DNA of 64,000 nt from Oceanospirillales bacterium (GTDB lineage: Bacteria; Pseudomonadota; Gammaproteobacteria; Pseudomonadales; Balneatricaceae): contig JAAEYW010000010.1 of NCBI GenBank assembly GCA_018223185.1, positions 1 through 64,000 of the forward strand, given 5' to 3'. Shown here piece after piece: positions 18,718-28,999 of this stretch. The position numbers were made by a program, and so were the translations under genes. Numbering within the stretch: the stretch's first letter is position 1; the number at the start of each line of letters is the position of its first letter. The notes beneath the pieces were generated by a model. The model had not been told where the DNA came from and ran no database searches. It worked only from the letters and a program-made list of their open reading frames with translations.

Positions 18718-19485
18718 CTACGGCCGCTCCAGCTCATCGTAAAGAGCCAGATATTCCAGTGTCAGCTTATGCTTTGGTGCGAAGTAGATCAGCGGCATAC
18801 ACTCATTGTGAGACTCTTTCATCTTCACCGATGAGGAGATTTTCGCCTCCAGTACCGGCAGATTATCCTCTTTCAGGGTCTCGACAATTGTTTTTGAGGC
18901 ATTCGCCCGTGGCTGGTACTGATTAACCACAATTCCCTCAATCGCCAACTTGTCGTTATGGTCCTGCTGGGTCTCCTGCACGTTATACATCAGACTATAA
19001 AGTGCCTGTCGCGAGAACTCATCGCAATCAAACGGAATCAGGCAGCTGTCGGCAGTGCAGAGCGCCGACAGAGTATAAAAATTAAATGCCGGAGGTGTAT
19101 CGATATAGACCGCATCATACTGATCAAGATTAAGCAGAGCATCGCGCAGCTTATAGATCTTATGCTTAGCTTCCAGCTTGGCATGCAGATCCCCCAGCTC
19201 CGGGCTTGAGGGCAGCAGATCGAGATTGTCATACACCGTGGGATGGATAAAATCAGTGATCTCTTTTGGCCGCACCTGAAAGCTCAGGGTCTGCTCAAAG
19301 AAATCTTTAATATCACCCACTGTCTCATTCACAAGATCGCCCAGCAGATAGTGGCTGGTGTTACATTGAGGATCCAGATCAACCACCAGTGTCCGCTTGC
19401 CTTTACTGGCGCTGATCGCCGCAAGGTTTGTACTGATACTGGATTTACCCACACCACCTTTCTGATTAAAGACAACTCGGATCAT
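18718..19485 (-). CDS. Orphan ParA-like ATPase
   Basis: A 255-residue P-loop ATPase of the ParA/MinD superfamily: deviant Walker A FNQKGGVGKSSISTNLA at the N-terminus, switch I LDPQCNTSHYL, switch II DTPPAFNFY. There is no N-terminal helix-turn-helix, so it is of the short (type Ib or cargo-positioning) kind. No parB or parS-like site is adjacent; the nearest gene on the same strand is the upstream DUF2333 membrane protein (74-base gap). Such orphans often position membrane or cytoplasmic cargo. Its target is unknown. Confidence 0.88.
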   Translation of the reverse strand: MIRVVFNQKGGVGKSSISTNLAAISASKGKRTLVVDLDPQCNTSHYLLGDLVNETVGDIKDFFEQTLSFQVRPKEITDFIHPTVYDNLDLLPSSPELGDLHAKLEAKHKIYKLRDALLNLDQYDAVYIDTPPAFNFYTLSALCTADSCLIPFDCDEFSRQALYSLMYNVQETQQDHNDKLAIEGIVVNQYQPRANASKTIVETLKEDNLPVLEAKISSSVKMKESHNECMPLIYFAPKHKLTLEYLALYDELERP

Positions 19486-19559
19486 ACAGTTTCCCTTTCG
19501 ATAAGCGCTGACTACGCGCTATAAGAACATTTTCGGGTATTGATTACCCCAGCTCTGAC

Positions 19560-20603
19560 TCAACCCTGTTCTAACAACGTACGCAGATCTATGATTGCAG
19601 CATTAGCACGGGATATATAGGAGGCCATCACCAGAGAGTGGTTGGCCAGCAAACCAAATTCATTGCCGTTCATAATCATGGGACTCCAGACGGTTCCCTG
19701 AGTCGCTTCCAGTTCACGAATAATCTGCCGCAGGCTGATCAGCGCATTCTTCTTTTCCAGCGCATCCGCGAAATCCACCTCGACCGCCTGCAGAAGGTGA
19801 ATCAGCGCCCAGGCGGTTCCACGGGCTTCATAAAAGACATCATCAATCTCCAGCCAGCCGGTTTTCACTTCCAGTTCAGAGGCATTATCAGTGGACTGAC
19901 GGGCAGCCGATTCGCCGGCCAGGTCGGTATTAACCCGTTTTTGCCCGACACTGGCGCTGAGGCGCTGAGACAGACTGCCCAGACGGGTCGATACATCTGC
20001 CAGCCAGCCGCGCAGATTATCGGCACGGGCATAAAACTGGGCGTCCTGCTGCTGAGAGTCAATCAGGCGTGACTCATAGGCACGCAGGTATTTCAGCGCT
20101 TTCTTATACTCGCCCTCACTGGCGGGCAGCAACCAGCTGTTATTGTCAAAGTGCAGCAGGGGTTCGGCTTCTTTCAGGTCAACATCTTCGGTCGACTGTG
20201 ACTGTGAACGGCTGAAATCTTTACGCATCGCCCGGGACATATCCCGCGCCTGAACCAGCACACCGAATTCCCAGCGAGGAATATTATCCAGCCAGATCCC
20301 CGGAGGTGTCCGGTCATTTGAGAGATAACCACCGGGCTTTTGCAGCAGTGTATCAGTAATCCTGATCAGCGTTGACACCGTGGCTGAGCCAACAACCGGC
20401 TGTTCTGTCCCCTGGGCTGTCTGTATAACCACAGGCCTGACTTCAAACGGCTCCGGCTCCTGACTCCACCAGATACCCAGCCCAAGACTTATCAGCAGAT
20501 ATAGACCCAGCAGAATCAAAACCGGCCGTAACAGCTTTACGCGACCTGCGGCGCCTGTCAGCTTATCCCAGAGCGAAAACCACAACCGCTGTAACATTTC
20601 CAT
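19560..20603 (-). CDS. DUF2333 family membrane protein
   Basis: A 347-residue protein with one N-terminal membrane helix (about residues 25-45, PVLILLGLYLLISLGLGIWW) and a large periplasmic helical domain containing IPRWEFGVLVQARDMSRAMRKDF (in two conserved stretches). I place the start at 20603, behind AAAGGAT; longer in-frame starts exist. The family is found in gammaproteobacteria and has no known function. It is next to the ParA-like gene on the same strand. Confidence 0.85.
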   Translation of the reverse strand: MEMLQRLWFSLWDKLTGAAGRVKLLRPVLILLGLYLLISLGLGIWWSQEPEPFEVRPVVIQTAQGTEQPVVGSATVSTLIRITDTLLQKPGGYLSNDRTPPGIWLDNIPRWEFGVLVQARDMSRAMRKDFSRSQSQSTEDVDLKEAEPLLHFDNNSWLLPASEGEYKKALKYLRAYESRLIDSQQQDAQFYARADNLRGWLADVSTRLGSLSQRLSASVGQKRVNTDLAGESAARQSTDNASELEVKTGWLEIDDVFYEARGTAWALIHLLQAVEVDFADALEKKNALISLRQIIRELEATQGTVWSPMIMNGNEFGLLANHSLVMASYISRANAAIIDLRTLLEQG

Positions 20604-20964
20604 GGTATATCCTTTAACGAAAAAGCGCTTATTGCACCGCAATATGTCCGATTTGTAACAGCGGGTCAATGCTGACCGCGCTGTAAATAACTGACCATTA
20701 TAGTATCACTGATGCAGGGCCATTTATTCTGCCGCTAAAATAAAGCCTGAGCAGGCTGAAAACATGCATATAAAATCCGTTACAAAAGCCTTCAGCAAGG
20801 ATGAGTTAAAGCGAACTATGATCAGAAACCATCCAGAACGTCGGGAAAACTGATGATAAAACACAATAAATAGCAAAGCTGTTTACACTGTTTCGCTTTT
20901 CCGGCAAACTACTCTACTTTTATACCCATCGGACGCGCTCCTGCGTCATATAGGCAAAAGTTGA
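20604..20964. other. Intergenic region upstream of aroQ
   Basis: A 361-base divergent region between the DUF2333 gene and aroQ. It is AT-rich with a TTTACA at about 20882 and further promoter-like patches, but I see no convincing spaced promoter, no RNA gene and no reading frame of note. Confidence 0.5.
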
Positions 20965-21408
20965 ATGGCTAAGATACTGCTTCTTAACGGTCCAAACCTC
21001 AATCTGCTCGGCACTCGCGAGCCCGAAGTTTACGGTGCCGATACCCTGCAGGACGTTAACCAGCGCCTAACCACCCTTGCTCAGCAGGCAGGTCACCAGA
21101 TCGAGTGTCTGCAGAGTAATGCCGAGCATGTGCTGATTGAACGGATCCATCAGGCCCGTGTCGAACAGGTGGATTTTATACTGATCAATCCAGCTGCATT
21201 CACCCACACCAGCGTTGCACTGCGTGATGCGCTTCTGGGCGTATCGATCCCTTTTATAGAGATCCACATCTCCAATGTGCACGCCCGTGAAGCATTTCGC
21301 CACCATTCTTATCTGTCGGATGTGGCTGTGGGTGTTATCTGTGGTCTGGGCGTCCAGGGTTATGAATTTGCATTACAATCCGCTATTAGCCGGATTGAGA
21401 AACTTTAA
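20965..21408 (+). CDS. aroQ: 3-dehydroquinate dehydratase, type II
   Basis: A 147-residue type II dehydroquinase of the shikimate pathway. It starts with the signature [20 protein letters not shown], including the catalytic loop arginine and tyrosine, and carries [16 protein letters not shown] and the catalytic histidine in [11 protein letters not shown]. The aroQ-accB-accC order is common in gammaproteobacteria; accB starts 29 bases downstream. Confidence 0.97.
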   Translation: MAKILLLNGPNLNLLGTREPEVYGADTLQDVNQRLTTLAQQAGHQIECLQSNAEHVLIERIHQARVEQVDFILINPAAFTHTSVALRDALLGVSIPFIEIHISNVHAREAFRHHSYLSDVAVGVICGLGVQGYEFALQSAISRIEKL

Positions 21409-21437
21409 CATCTGAATTTATAGAGAATTTCATTCGT

Positions 21438-21881
21438 ATGGATATTCGCAAAGTAAAAAAACTGATTGAGCTGCTGGAAGAATCAAACATCAACGAGATT
21501 GAGATTCATGAAGGTGAAGAGTCTGTTCGCATCAGCCGTGGCTCAACTGTTGTAGCGGCACCGGCACCTGTTGCTGTCGCTCCGGCCCCCCTAGCCGCTC
21601 CGGTTGCAGCTGTAGCGCCGGTTGCTGAAGCCGCGCCTGCGCACAACGGCCACGCTGTTCTGTCGCCTATGGTCGGTACTTTTTATCGTGCTCCTTCTCC
21701 GAGCTCACCATCCTTTATTGAAGTGGGTCAGACAGTTAAAGCAGGTGATCCTATCTGCATCGTTGAGGCGATGAAGATGATGAATCAGATCGAAGCAGAC
21801 AAATCCGGGGTGGTCGAAGCAATATTGGTAGAAGACGGCCAGCCGGTTGAGTTTGATCAGCCACTGGTAGTCATCGTTTAA
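21438..21881 (+). CDS. accB: Biotin carboxyl carrier protein of acetyl-CoA carboxylase
   Basis: A 147-residue BCCP. The N-terminal helical segment ([19 protein letters not shown]) docks the carboxylase; residues about 38-72 form an Ala/Pro/Val linker; the C-terminal biotinyl domain has the biotinylated lysine in [15 protein letters not shown]. It carries carboxybiotin between AccC and the AccAD carboxyltransferase in the first step of fatty acid synthesis. accC follows after 25 bases. Confidence 0.97.
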   Translation: MDIRKVKKLIELLEESNINEIEIHEGEESVRISRGSTVVAAPAPVAVAPAPLAAPVAAVAPVAEAAPAHNGHAVLSPMVGTFYRAPSPSSPSFIEVGQTVKAGDPICIVEAMKMMNQIEADKSGVVEAILVEDGQPVEFDQPLVVIV

Positions 21882-21906
21882 GCTATCCACCAGACAGGTT
21901 TACAAC

Positions 21907-23250
21907 ATGCTAGAAAAAGTTGTTATTGCCAACCGGGGCGAAATCGCACTGCGAATTCTCCGGGCGTGTAAAGAACTGGGCATCAAAACGGTTGCAATTC
22001 ACTCCACAGCGGACCGTGACCTGATGCATGTTCGCCTTGCTGACGAAGCCGTATGTATCGGGCCACCTCCTTCAGCACAAAGCTATCTGAACATCCCTGC
22101 GATCATCGCCGCCGCAGAAGTCACCGACGCTATGGGTATCCACCCAGGCTACGGCTTCCTGGCGGAGAATGCTGATTTTGCTGAACGGGTAGAGAAAAGC
22201 GGCTTTGCCTTTATCGGCCCGAAAGCGGAAACCATCCGTATTATGGGTGATAAAGTTGCCGCCATCGAAGCGATGCAAAAAGCGGGCGTGCCAACGGTTC
22301 CTGGTTCGGATGGTGAGCTGCCGGAAGATGGCGATATCATTATCGAAACAGCCCGCAGAATTGGTTATCCGGTGATTATCAAAGCAGCTGCTGGCGGCGG
22401 TGGTCGCGGTATGCGCGTTGTGCACAGCGAAGCCAGCCTTCTGAATGCTGTTTATGTCACCAAATCAGAAGCCAAAGCGGCCTTTGGTGATGAAACCGTA
22501 TATATGGAGAAGTTCCTCGAGAACCCACGCCACGTTGAGGTTCAGGTACTGTCTGACGGCCAGGGCAATGCGATCCATCTGTATGACCGCGACTGTTCAA
22601 TGCAGCGCCGGCACCAGAAGGTTGTTGAGGAAGCGCCAGCACCTCACATCGACCCCGATGCGCGGGCTAAAGTGTTGAAGAGCTGTGTAGATGCCTGTAT
22701 TGCGATCAACTATCGCGGAGCCGGAACCTTCGAGTTCCTCTACGAAGATGGTCACTTTTACTTTATCGAGATGAATACCCGGGTACAGGTTGAACACCCT
22801 GTCTCAGAGATGGTTACCGGTATCGATATCGTTAAAGAGCAGCTGCGTATCGCCTCAGGCATGCCTCTCTCTTTCAAGCAGGAAGACGTAAAACTGCTGG
22901 GCCATTCCATTGAGTGCCGGATCAACGCTGAAGATCCGAAAACCTTCATGCCATGCCCGGGCACAGTCAATCACTTCCATGCACCTGGCGGTATCGGCGT
23001 TCGGGTTGATTCGCACCTGTACAACGGTTACACAGTGCCTCCGCACTATGACTCGCTTATCGCTAAGCTGATCACCTATGGTGAGGATCGGGCAACCGCT
23101 CTGCGCAGGATGGAGATTGCACTGGATGAGATGGTTGTAGAGGGCATCCGCTGCAACATCCCGTTGCACCAGACTATCGTTCGCGACGCTAATTTCGCCG
23201 AAGGTGGAGTTAACATCCACTATCTGGAAAAGAAACTGGGTCTGGACTGA
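21907..23250 (+). CDS. accC: Biotin carboxylase subunit of acetyl-CoA carboxylase
   Basis: A 447-residue ATP-grasp enzyme that carboxylates biotin on AccB with ATP and bicarbonate. It has the N-terminal [21 protein letters not shown], the glycine-rich ATP loop [14 protein letters not shown] (about residues 159-172), and the catalytic [15 protein letters not shown]. The length is normal for AccC (about 449). Last gene of the aroQ-accBC unit, ending at a terminator. Confidence 0.98.
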   Translation: MLEKVVIANRGEIALRILRACKELGIKTVAIHSTADRDLMHVRLADEAVCIGPPPSAQSYLNIPAIIAAAEVTDAMGIHPGYGFLAENADFAERVEKSGFAFIGPKAETIRIMGDKVAAIEAMQKAGVPTVPGSDGELPEDGDIIIETARRIGYPVIIKAAAGGGGRGMRVVHSEASLLNAVYVTKSEAKAAFGDETVYMEKFLENPRHVEVQVLSDGQGNAIHLYDRDCSMQRRHQKVVEEAPAPHIDPDARAKVLKSCVDACIAINYRGAGTFEFLYEDGHFYFIEMNTRVQVEHPVSEMVTGIDIVKEQLRIASGMPLSFKQEDVKLLGHSIECRINAEDPKTFMPCPGTVNHFHAPGGIGVRVDSHLYNGYTVPPHYDSLIAKLITYGEDRATALRRMEIALDEMVVEGIRCNIPLHQTIVRDANFAEGGVNIHYLEKKLGLD

Positions 23251-23270
23251 TCTGCAGATATCATCCCCAG

Positions 23271-23299
23271 AAAAAAGCCTCCCGATGGAGGCTTTTTTT
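23271..23299 (+). terminator. Terminator after accC
   Basis: AAAGCCTCC/GGAGGCTTT stem with a short loop followed by a T run, 20 bases after the accC stop. Confidence 0.94.
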
Positions 23300-23355
23300 C
23301 GCTTGCTCCTCTTGTTATAAAGACTATATATACCGAAGGTTATAAGGAAAACACC

Positions 23356-24249
23356 ATGCCCTGGTTACAGATCAAACTCGATGTCCTGCCTGATAATGCT
23401 GAGCAGTATGAAGATCTGCTACTCGCTGCCGGCTGTGCCGCAGTGACTCTTCAGGACCGGGAAGATACACCAATCTTCGAGCCGGATCTGGGTACCACCC
23501 CCCTGTGGAGCAACACAGTACTGACCGGGTTGTTTTCTGCTGATCACGACCTGGATGCCACTCAGGCATTTCTGCATGAATCCCATGCTCAGCTATTCCC
23601 CAACAGCCCCTTTCCAAAGATGAAAACTGAGATTCTTGAAGATAAGGACTGGGAACGGGAATGGATGGATAATTACCACCCGATGAAATTTGGCCACCGC
23701 CTGTGGGTCTGCCCCAGCTGGAAGGCCGTGCCCGATCCGGATGCGGTAAACCTGATGCTGGATCCCGGACTGGCCTTTGGTACAGGAACTCACCCAACTA
23801 CCGCCCTCTGCCTGGAATTTCTCGACTCCCTGCAACTGGAAGGCAAGCAAGTGGTCGACTATGGTTGCGGCTCAGGCATCCTGGGTATCGCAGCGCTGCT
23901 GCTGGGAGCCAGTCATGTCACCGCTGTTGATATCGACCCTCAGGCACTGGATGCAACCCTGGATAACCTGCAACGCAATCAACTGCCAAAAGACCGCCTG
24001 CAGGTTTTCTTCCCGGAGAAAGCACCTGAGGATCAGGCAGATCTGGTGGTCGCTAACATCCTTGCCGGGCCTCTGGTACAACTGGCCCCGACTATATCGT
24101 CGCTTTGTAAGGCCGGCGGACAGCTGATTTTATCCGGATTACTGGCCGATCAGGAAGCCGAACTGCGCGAAGCGTATAGTGGACAGTTTGATCTGGATCC
24201 GGTTACGGAGAAAGAGGGCTGGATTCGCATAACAGGCGTTAAGCGCTAA
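23356..24249 (+). CDS. prmA: Ribosomal protein L11 methyltransferase
   Basis: A 297-residue SAM-dependent enzyme that trimethylates L11. The N-terminal substrate domain starts PWLQIKLDVLPDNAEQYEDL; the methyltransferase domain has VVDYGCGSGILGIAALLLGA (about residues 163-182) and the NPPY-like VVANILAGPL. The DPGLAFGTGTHPTTALCLE segment is diagnostic of PrmA. It begins the conserved order prmA-DUF3426-dusB-fis. Confidence 0.96.
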   Translation: MPWLQIKLDVLPDNAEQYEDLLLAAGCAAVTLQDREDTPIFEPDLGTTPLWSNTVLTGLFSADHDLDATQAFLHESHAQLFPNSPFPKMKTEILEDKDWEREWMDNYHPMKFGHRLWVCPSWKAVPDPDAVNLMLDPGLAFGTGTHPTTALCLEFLDSLQLEGKQVVDYGCGSGILGIAALLLGASHVTAVDIDPQALDATLDNLQRNQLPKDRLQVFFPEKAPEDQADLVVANILAGPLVQLAPTISSLCKAGGQLILSGLLADQEAELREAYSGQFDLDPVTEKEGWIRITGVKR

Positions 24250-24260
24250 CCGGTTTTAGC

Positions 24261-25751
24261 ATGGGCCGCAACATCATCACCGAATGCCCCGCCTGTCACA
24301 CTCGGTTTCAGGTGACACAGGGGCAGCTGAAAATTGCCAGCGGAAAGGTGCGTTGCGGTGCCTGTCTGGAAGTATTTAATGCCGACGTTTTCCGCTGCGA
24401 TGATCTCGACGATCTATCACCCTTAGCAAAATCGCAGGATCAGCCGTTTCAGAAACTGGTCATAACAGATCAGAGCCATAAAGACCCACTGTTTGATCTG
24501 ATTGAAATCCCTGACTTCAGTCCTCCGGCCAGGCCTGTTGAAGGCAATAATAAACGCTACAGCACCGCTTATGACGAGCCCGAACAGACTGCAGATCAGA
24601 TCTCAGATCAACAGAACAGACGGCACGCCAGACAACAATTACCGCAACAGCTGCCCGGACTGATTGCCAGGCAAAAGAATCGTCAGCCGCGAAACGCAGC
24701 TGAAGAAAGGCAACCAGACGCTGAAGCAGATGCCATTAATCATGCCTCTCCTCAGCTTCAGGCACAGCCACTACAACCCGCTTCAGAATCACCTAATCTG
24801 GATCAACCGGTCAGTGCACTACTGCATCTGGCAGAACAATCGCAGCCTCCTGAGCAGCCCGTTCTGATTGACGCTGAAGATCGGCAGACTCAATCTCTGC
24901 CGACCAGAGATATTGAAACGCTCTTCTCTGAGCCTGAACCTGAATCAAAGATTGAACCCAAGCCCGAATCAAAATTTGAACCGAAGCCTGAACATGAACC
25001 TGAACATGAACCTGAACATGAACCTGAACAAGAGCCTGAATCAGAGCCGGCCTTCCCCCCGCACACAGCATCAGCACCAGTTACTATCGGTCCTGCCAGT
25101 GACAGCAACGCCGCCATACTCCCTGGCGTATCCATCACGACTAAAGCGATAAAATCAAAGCCTGACAGAGCGGCAGTACATTCTGCAAGCCCATTCCGTG
25201 CCGAACCGGTAATGATCCGGACCACCCGAGAAAAACCCCGTTCTCACGCTGGCTGGATAGTGCTATCGGTGCTTACCGCTATTCTGCTGGCGACACAATA
25301 CCTCTGGTTCAACCGCCAACACCTTAGTAGCTATCCCGAGCTGACCCCGGCCTACACTCTGGCATGCGAATATCTGCCCTGCCATCTGAAAACGCCGATC
25401 ATGCTAGACCAGATCAGCACTAACAAACTGGTCATTCAGGAACATTCGCAATATCAGGGTGTACTGAACGTTAACCTGTTACTGGAGAACCGGGCGGATG
25501 CTGACCAACCCTACCCGGCAATTCTGTTAGCGTTCTCCGATCGACTGGGCAAACTGATCAGTGAGCGGGTATTCCAGCCTGAGGACTATCTCGATTCACC
25601 GGACCCACACAATTCAGATACCACAATTCCGGTTAATATGCCTGCCGGGCAGACGGTACAGATACATTTCGACATTCTCGATCCTGGTCGACGGGCGCTC
25701 AGTTATGAAGTCTCTTTGAGAGCACCTGCCCCAGCGAAAAAAGACAGATAA
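24261..25751 (+). CDS. Zinc-ribbon DUF3426 protein with acidic Glu-Pro repeat
   Basis: A 496-residue protein. N-terminal zinc ribbon of the MJ0042 type with two CxxC pairs (CPACHTRFQV and VRCGACLEVF, about residues 8-37); a long low-complexity, Gln- and Glu-rich middle containing EP-E-H repeats near residues 225-255; one membrane helix (WIVLSVLTAILLATQYLWF, about residue 328); and a C-terminal DUF3426 domain (LACEYLPCHL, then a beta-rich region with YPAILLAFSDRLGKLI). The predicted order is cytoplasmic zinc ribbon, membrane, periplasmic domain. It sits between prmA and dusB, as in Pseudomonas. The function is unknown. Confidence 0.88.
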   Translation: MGRNIITECPACHTRFQVTQGQLKIASGKVRCGACLEVFNADVFRCDDLDDLSPLAKSQDQPFQKLVITDQSHKDPLFDLIEIPDFSPPARPVEGNNKRYSTAYDEPEQTADQISDQQNRRHARQQLPQQLPGLIARQKNRQPRNAAEERQPDAEADAINHASPQLQAQPLQPASESPNLDQPVSALLHLAEQSQPPEQPVLIDAEDRQTQSLPTRDIETLFSEPEPESKIEPKPESKFEPKPEHEPEHEPEHEPEQEPESEPAFPPHTASAPVTIGPASDSNAAILPGVSITTKAIKSKPDRAAVHSASPFRAEPVMIRTTREKPRSHAGWIVLSVLTAILLATQYLWFNRQHLSSYPELTPAYTLACEYLPCHLKTPIMLDQISTNKLVIQEHSQYQGVLNVNLLLENRADADQPYPAILLAFSDRLGKLISERVFQPEDYLDSPDPHNSDTTIPVNMPAGQTVQIHFDILDPGRRALSYEVSLRAPAPAKKDR

Positions 25752-25984
25752 GAGACGCAAAAGTCACATTTACGACTTCGTAAAAGCGCCAGACTGTTCA
25801 TACTTTTTACAGTTTATGATCATTTTGTAACACATTTTGCAACAACAATATGATCAAAAAACCATCAAAAAGTCCTTGGCCCTCCTCGTCTGAAAGGGTA
25901 TTATTGTCCGCCTTCCAAACAGCAGTACAGCGGTTATCATTTTGATAGCCACGGGCAGCTATTTCTCTAATTTCGGGGTTGGCC

Positions 25985-26989
25985 ATGTTTCAAATCGGAC
26001 CGCACACCATTGACAGTCAGGTTATTCTGGCACCGATGGCCGGTGTAACCGACCTGCCATTTCGCCGGTTGTGCAAACGACTGGGGGCGGGCATGGTGGT
26101 CTCTGAGATGATTACCGCAGATACCCGTCTGTGGCACACCCGAAAATCCAGCTATCGTTTACAGAAAGACCAGAATGACAGTCTCAATGTTGTCCAGATT
26201 GCCGGTGGCGATCCTGAGATGATGGCAGAGGCTGCCCGGGTCAATGCCGCTAATGGCGCCCATATTATCGATATTAATATGGGCTGCCCGGCCAAAAAAG
26301 TCTGTAATAAGGCAGCAGGATCTGCACTGCTGAAAGATGAAAAACTGGTCAGGGACATTCTTCAGGCCACCGTCGCAGCGGTCGAGCTGCCGGTGACTCT
26401 GAAGATTCGCACCGGCTGGGATACCCATAACCGCAATGGCGAAAGCATCGCCCGGATTGCCGAAGACGCCGGCATTCAGGCGCTTGCGGTTCATGGCCGC
26501 ACCCGGGCCTGCGGTTATAAGGGCGATGCCGAGTACGACACCATCGCCCGGATTCGCAAGGCGATCAATATCCCCCTGTTTGCCAATGGTGATATCAACT
26601 CTCCGGTTAAAGCCCGTCAGGTGCTGGATTATACCGGTGCTGATGCCGTTATGCTGGGTCGGCCAGCGCAGGGAAATCCCTGGATCTTTCGTGAGATAAG
26701 CCATTACCTTTCGACGGGTAAAGTGCTACCCTCCCCGGCCGCTGAAGAGGTCCGGGATATACTATTGGAACATCTGGAAGCGCTGTATCTTTTTTATGGA
26801 CACTACGCCGGGATACGAATTGCCCGCAAACATGTCGGCTGGTACCTGAAAAACAGACAGGATTCAACGCTATTAAAAAACTCAGAAAGTTTTAGAAATG
26901 AGTTTAATAAAATAGAAGAAACCGAACTTCAGCTAAGTGCAATCCGGTCATTTTTCACCGCACCGGACAAGGCAGAGGCTGCTGCCTGA
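25985..26989 (+). CDS. dusB: tRNA-dihydrouridine synthase B
   Basis: A 334-residue FMN-dependent Dus enzyme that reduces uridine in the tRNA D loop. Signatures are LAPMAGVTDLPFRRLCKRLG, the active-site cysteine in INMGCPAKKVCNKAAGSALL, AVHGRTRACGYKG and GADAVMLGRPAQGNPWIF. I use the ATG at 25985 because it matches the usual DusB N-terminus; a TTG lies two codons earlier. As in E. coli, it is the first gene of the dusB-fis operon; its 227-base upstream region is AT-rich and probably holds the growth-regulated promoter. Confidence 0.95.
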   Translation: MFQIGPHTIDSQVILAPMAGVTDLPFRRLCKRLGAGMVVSEMITADTRLWHTRKSSYRLQKDQNDSLNVVQIAGGDPEMMAEAARVNAANGAHIIDINMGCPAKKVCNKAAGSALLKDEKLVRDILQATVAAVELPVTLKIRTGWDTHNRNGESIARIAEDAGIQALAVHGRTRACGYKGDAEYDTIARIRKAINIPLFANGDINSPVKARQVLDYTGADAVMLGRPAQGNPWIFREISHYLSTGKVLPSPAAEEVRDILLEHLEALYLFYGHYAGIRIARKHVGWYLKNRQDSTLLKNSESFRNEFNKIEETELQLSAIRSFFTAPDKAEAAA

Positions 26990-27013
26990 ATATCGGTTTA
27001 TTTTTTTAGGTTA

Positions 27014-27304
27014 ATGCAAGTGGATAACAAAACATTGAATACACAAGTGACACAGTTAGAAAACATCGATGTGCAGGAACGCACCCTGCGGGACAGCGTG
27101 CAGGTCTCTATGCATAACTATTTTCGTCAGCTTGACGGACAGCCTGTAACCGACGTATATCAGATGGTACTGGCTGAAATTGAAGCCCCGCTGTTTGAAG
27201 CCGTGATGACTTACACCCGTGACAATCAGACCAAGGCCTCTGAACTTCTGGGTCTGAACCGGGGCACGCTGCGCAAGAAGCTGAAGCAATACGGCTTACT
27301 GTAA
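27014..27304 (+). CDS. fis: DNA-binding protein Fis
   Basis: A 96-residue nucleoid-associated protein, slightly shorter than the usual 98. The N-terminal beta hairpin and dimerisation helices precede the C-terminal helix-turn-helix NQTKASELLGLNRGTLRKKL (residues about 72-91), which is almost identical to E. coli Fis. It bends DNA, stimulates rRNA and tRNA promoters and acts in recombination. It follows dusB by 24 bases, the conserved arrangement. Confidence 0.97.
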   Translation: MQVDNKTLNTQVTQLENIDVQERTLRDSVQVSMHNYFRQLDGQPVTDVYQMVLAEIEAPLFEAVMTYTRDNQTKASELLGLNRGTLRKKLKQYGLL

Positions 27305-27342
27305 ACGACTATTTTTTTAACTTTAACTCAGAAGACTAAACC

Positions 27343-28926
27343 ATGGCAGAGCAGAAAATCACTCCGGTCCGTCGCGCACTGATCAGTGTGTCTGATAAAT
27401 TCGGTATCGTTGAATTCGCCCAGGCACTGAGCCAGCGCGGTGTAGAGATCCTTTCCACCGGCGGCACTTACAAGCTACTGAAAGAAAACAACATTCCGGC
27501 TATTGAAGTATCTGACTACACCGGTTTTCCGGAAATGATGGATGGTCGTGTTAAAACCCTGCACCCTAAAATACACGGTGGCATTCTCGGCCGTCGCGGG
27601 ATTGATGACGCAATCATGAATGAACACGGTATCACGCCAATCGATATGGTTGTGGTTAACCTCTACCCATTCGAGCAAACCATTGCCCGTCCGGACTGCG
27701 ACCTGCCACTGGCGATTGAAAACATCGATATTGGTGGCCCGACCATGGTTCGCTCTGCTGCTAAAAACCATAAAGATGTTGCCATCGTTGTCTCTGCTGT
27801 TAACTACGACCGGATCATTACTGAACTGGACGAGAAACAGGGTCTGACTCACCCTACCCGCTTCGATCTGGCGGTTCAGGCTTTTGAACACACTGCGGCT
27901 TATGACGGTATGATTGCCAACTACCTTGGTGCTATCACCGATGGCGGCGTAGATGAGCCAGCCGATTTCCCACGCACCTTCAACACCCAGTTTATTAAAG
28001 CTCAGGAGATGCGTTACGGCGAAAACCCACATCAGAAAGCCGCGTTCTACGTTGAGTCAAATCCTTCTGAAGCCAGCGTTTCCACTGCCCGTCAGTTACA
28101 GGGCAAAGCGTTGTCATTCAATAATGTTGCTGATACCGATGCGGCACTGGAATGTGTAAAACCTTTTCAGGAACCTGCCTGCGTTATTGTTAAGCATGCA
28201 AACCCATGTGGGGTAGCGATTGGCGGCTCTATTCTGGAAGCCTACAATAAGGCGTTCCAGACTGACCCAACCTCAGCTTTTGGCGGCATCATCGCCTTTA
28301 ACCGGGAACTGGATGCTGACACCGCTCAGGCAATTGTTGATCGTCAGTTTGTTGAAGTGATTATCGCACCGACCGTAACTCAGGAAGCGTCCGATATCGT
28401 TGCTGCGAAGCCTAATGTCCGTCTGCTCGCCTGTGGCGAGTGGTCTGCCGAGCGCATCAAGCGTTTCGATTATAAGCGCGTGAATGGCGGTCTGTTGGTT
28501 CAGGATCAGGACCTTGGCATGGTTGATGTCAGCGAACTGAAAGTGGTTACCAAAATCCAGCCCACTGAAAAAGAGATCCGTGATCTGTTGTTCTGCTGGG
28601 AAGTTGCCAAATATGTTAAATCCAACGCGATTGTCTATGCCAAAGATGGTCAGACTATCGGTATAGGCGCTGGCCAGATGAGCCGTGTTTACAGTGCTAA
28701 GATCGCCGGTATCAAAGCCGCTGACGAAGGCCTGGAAGTCAAAGGCTCTGTTATGGCATCCGACGCATTCTTCCCGTTCCGTGACGGTATCGACTCCGCT
28801 GCAGCTGCAGGTATTAAAGCAGTCATCCAGCCGGGCGGTTCAATGCGCGACCAGGAAGTGATTGATGCAGCCAATGAACACGGTATGGCGATGGTGTTCA
28901 CCGGTATGCGCCACTTCCGTCACTAA
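27343..28926 (+). CDS. purH: Bifunctional AICAR transformylase/IMP cyclohydrolase
   Basis: A 527-residue enzyme for the last two steps of IMP synthesis. The N-terminal cyclohydrolase (MGS-like) domain begins [20 protein letters not shown] and has [13 protein letters not shown]; the C-terminal transformylase domain contains [12 protein letters not shown] and [15 protein letters not shown]. It is 38 bases after fis and is followed by purD, so dusB-fis and the purine genes may be partly cotranscribed. Confidence 0.97.
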   Translation: MAEQKITPVRRALISVSDKFGIVEFAQALSQRGVEILSTGGTYKLLKENNIPAIEVSDYTGFPEMMDGRVKTLHPKIHGGILGRRGIDDAIMNEHGITPIDMVVVNLYPFEQTIARPDCDLPLAIENIDIGGPTMVRSAAKNHKDVAIVVSAVNYDRIITELDEKQGLTHPTRFDLAVQAFEHTAAYDGMIANYLGAITDGGVDEPADFPRTFNTQFIKAQEMRYGENPHQKAAFYVESNPSEASVSTARQLQGKALSFNNVADTDAALECVKPFQEPACVIVKHANPCGVAIGGSILEAYNKAFQTDPTSAFGGIIAFNRELDADTAQAIVDRQFVEVIIAPTVTQEASDIVAAKPNVRLLACGEWSAERIKRFDYKRVNGGLLVQDQDLGMVDVSELKVVTKIQPTEKEIRDLLFCWEVAKYVKSNAIVYAKDGQTIGIGAGQMSRVYSAKIAGIKAADEGLEVKGSVMASDAFFPFRDGIDSAAAAGIKAVIQPGGSMRDQEVIDAANEHGMAMVFTGMRHFRH

Positions 28927-28941
28927 GAGTATCAACAGCAC

Positions 28942-28964
28942 AAGAGCCAGTTCGACTGGCTCTT
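28942..28964 (+). terminator. Hairpin between purH and purD
   Basis: A 9-bp perfect stem (AAGAGCCAG/CTGGCTCTT) with a five-base loop. The T-rich tail is broken (TCTGTTATT), so it may only attenuate transcription before purD. Confidence 0.7.
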
Positions 28965-28999
28965 CTGTTATTGGAAGATTTCAGAATTAAGGTAGAGAT

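Noticed and set aside
24811-25225. Long frames on the minus strand and in another plus frame over the Glu-Pro repeat
   Set aside because: They are by-products of the repeat in the real DUF3426 reading frame: low-complexity peptides of repeated dipeptides with no own start signal.
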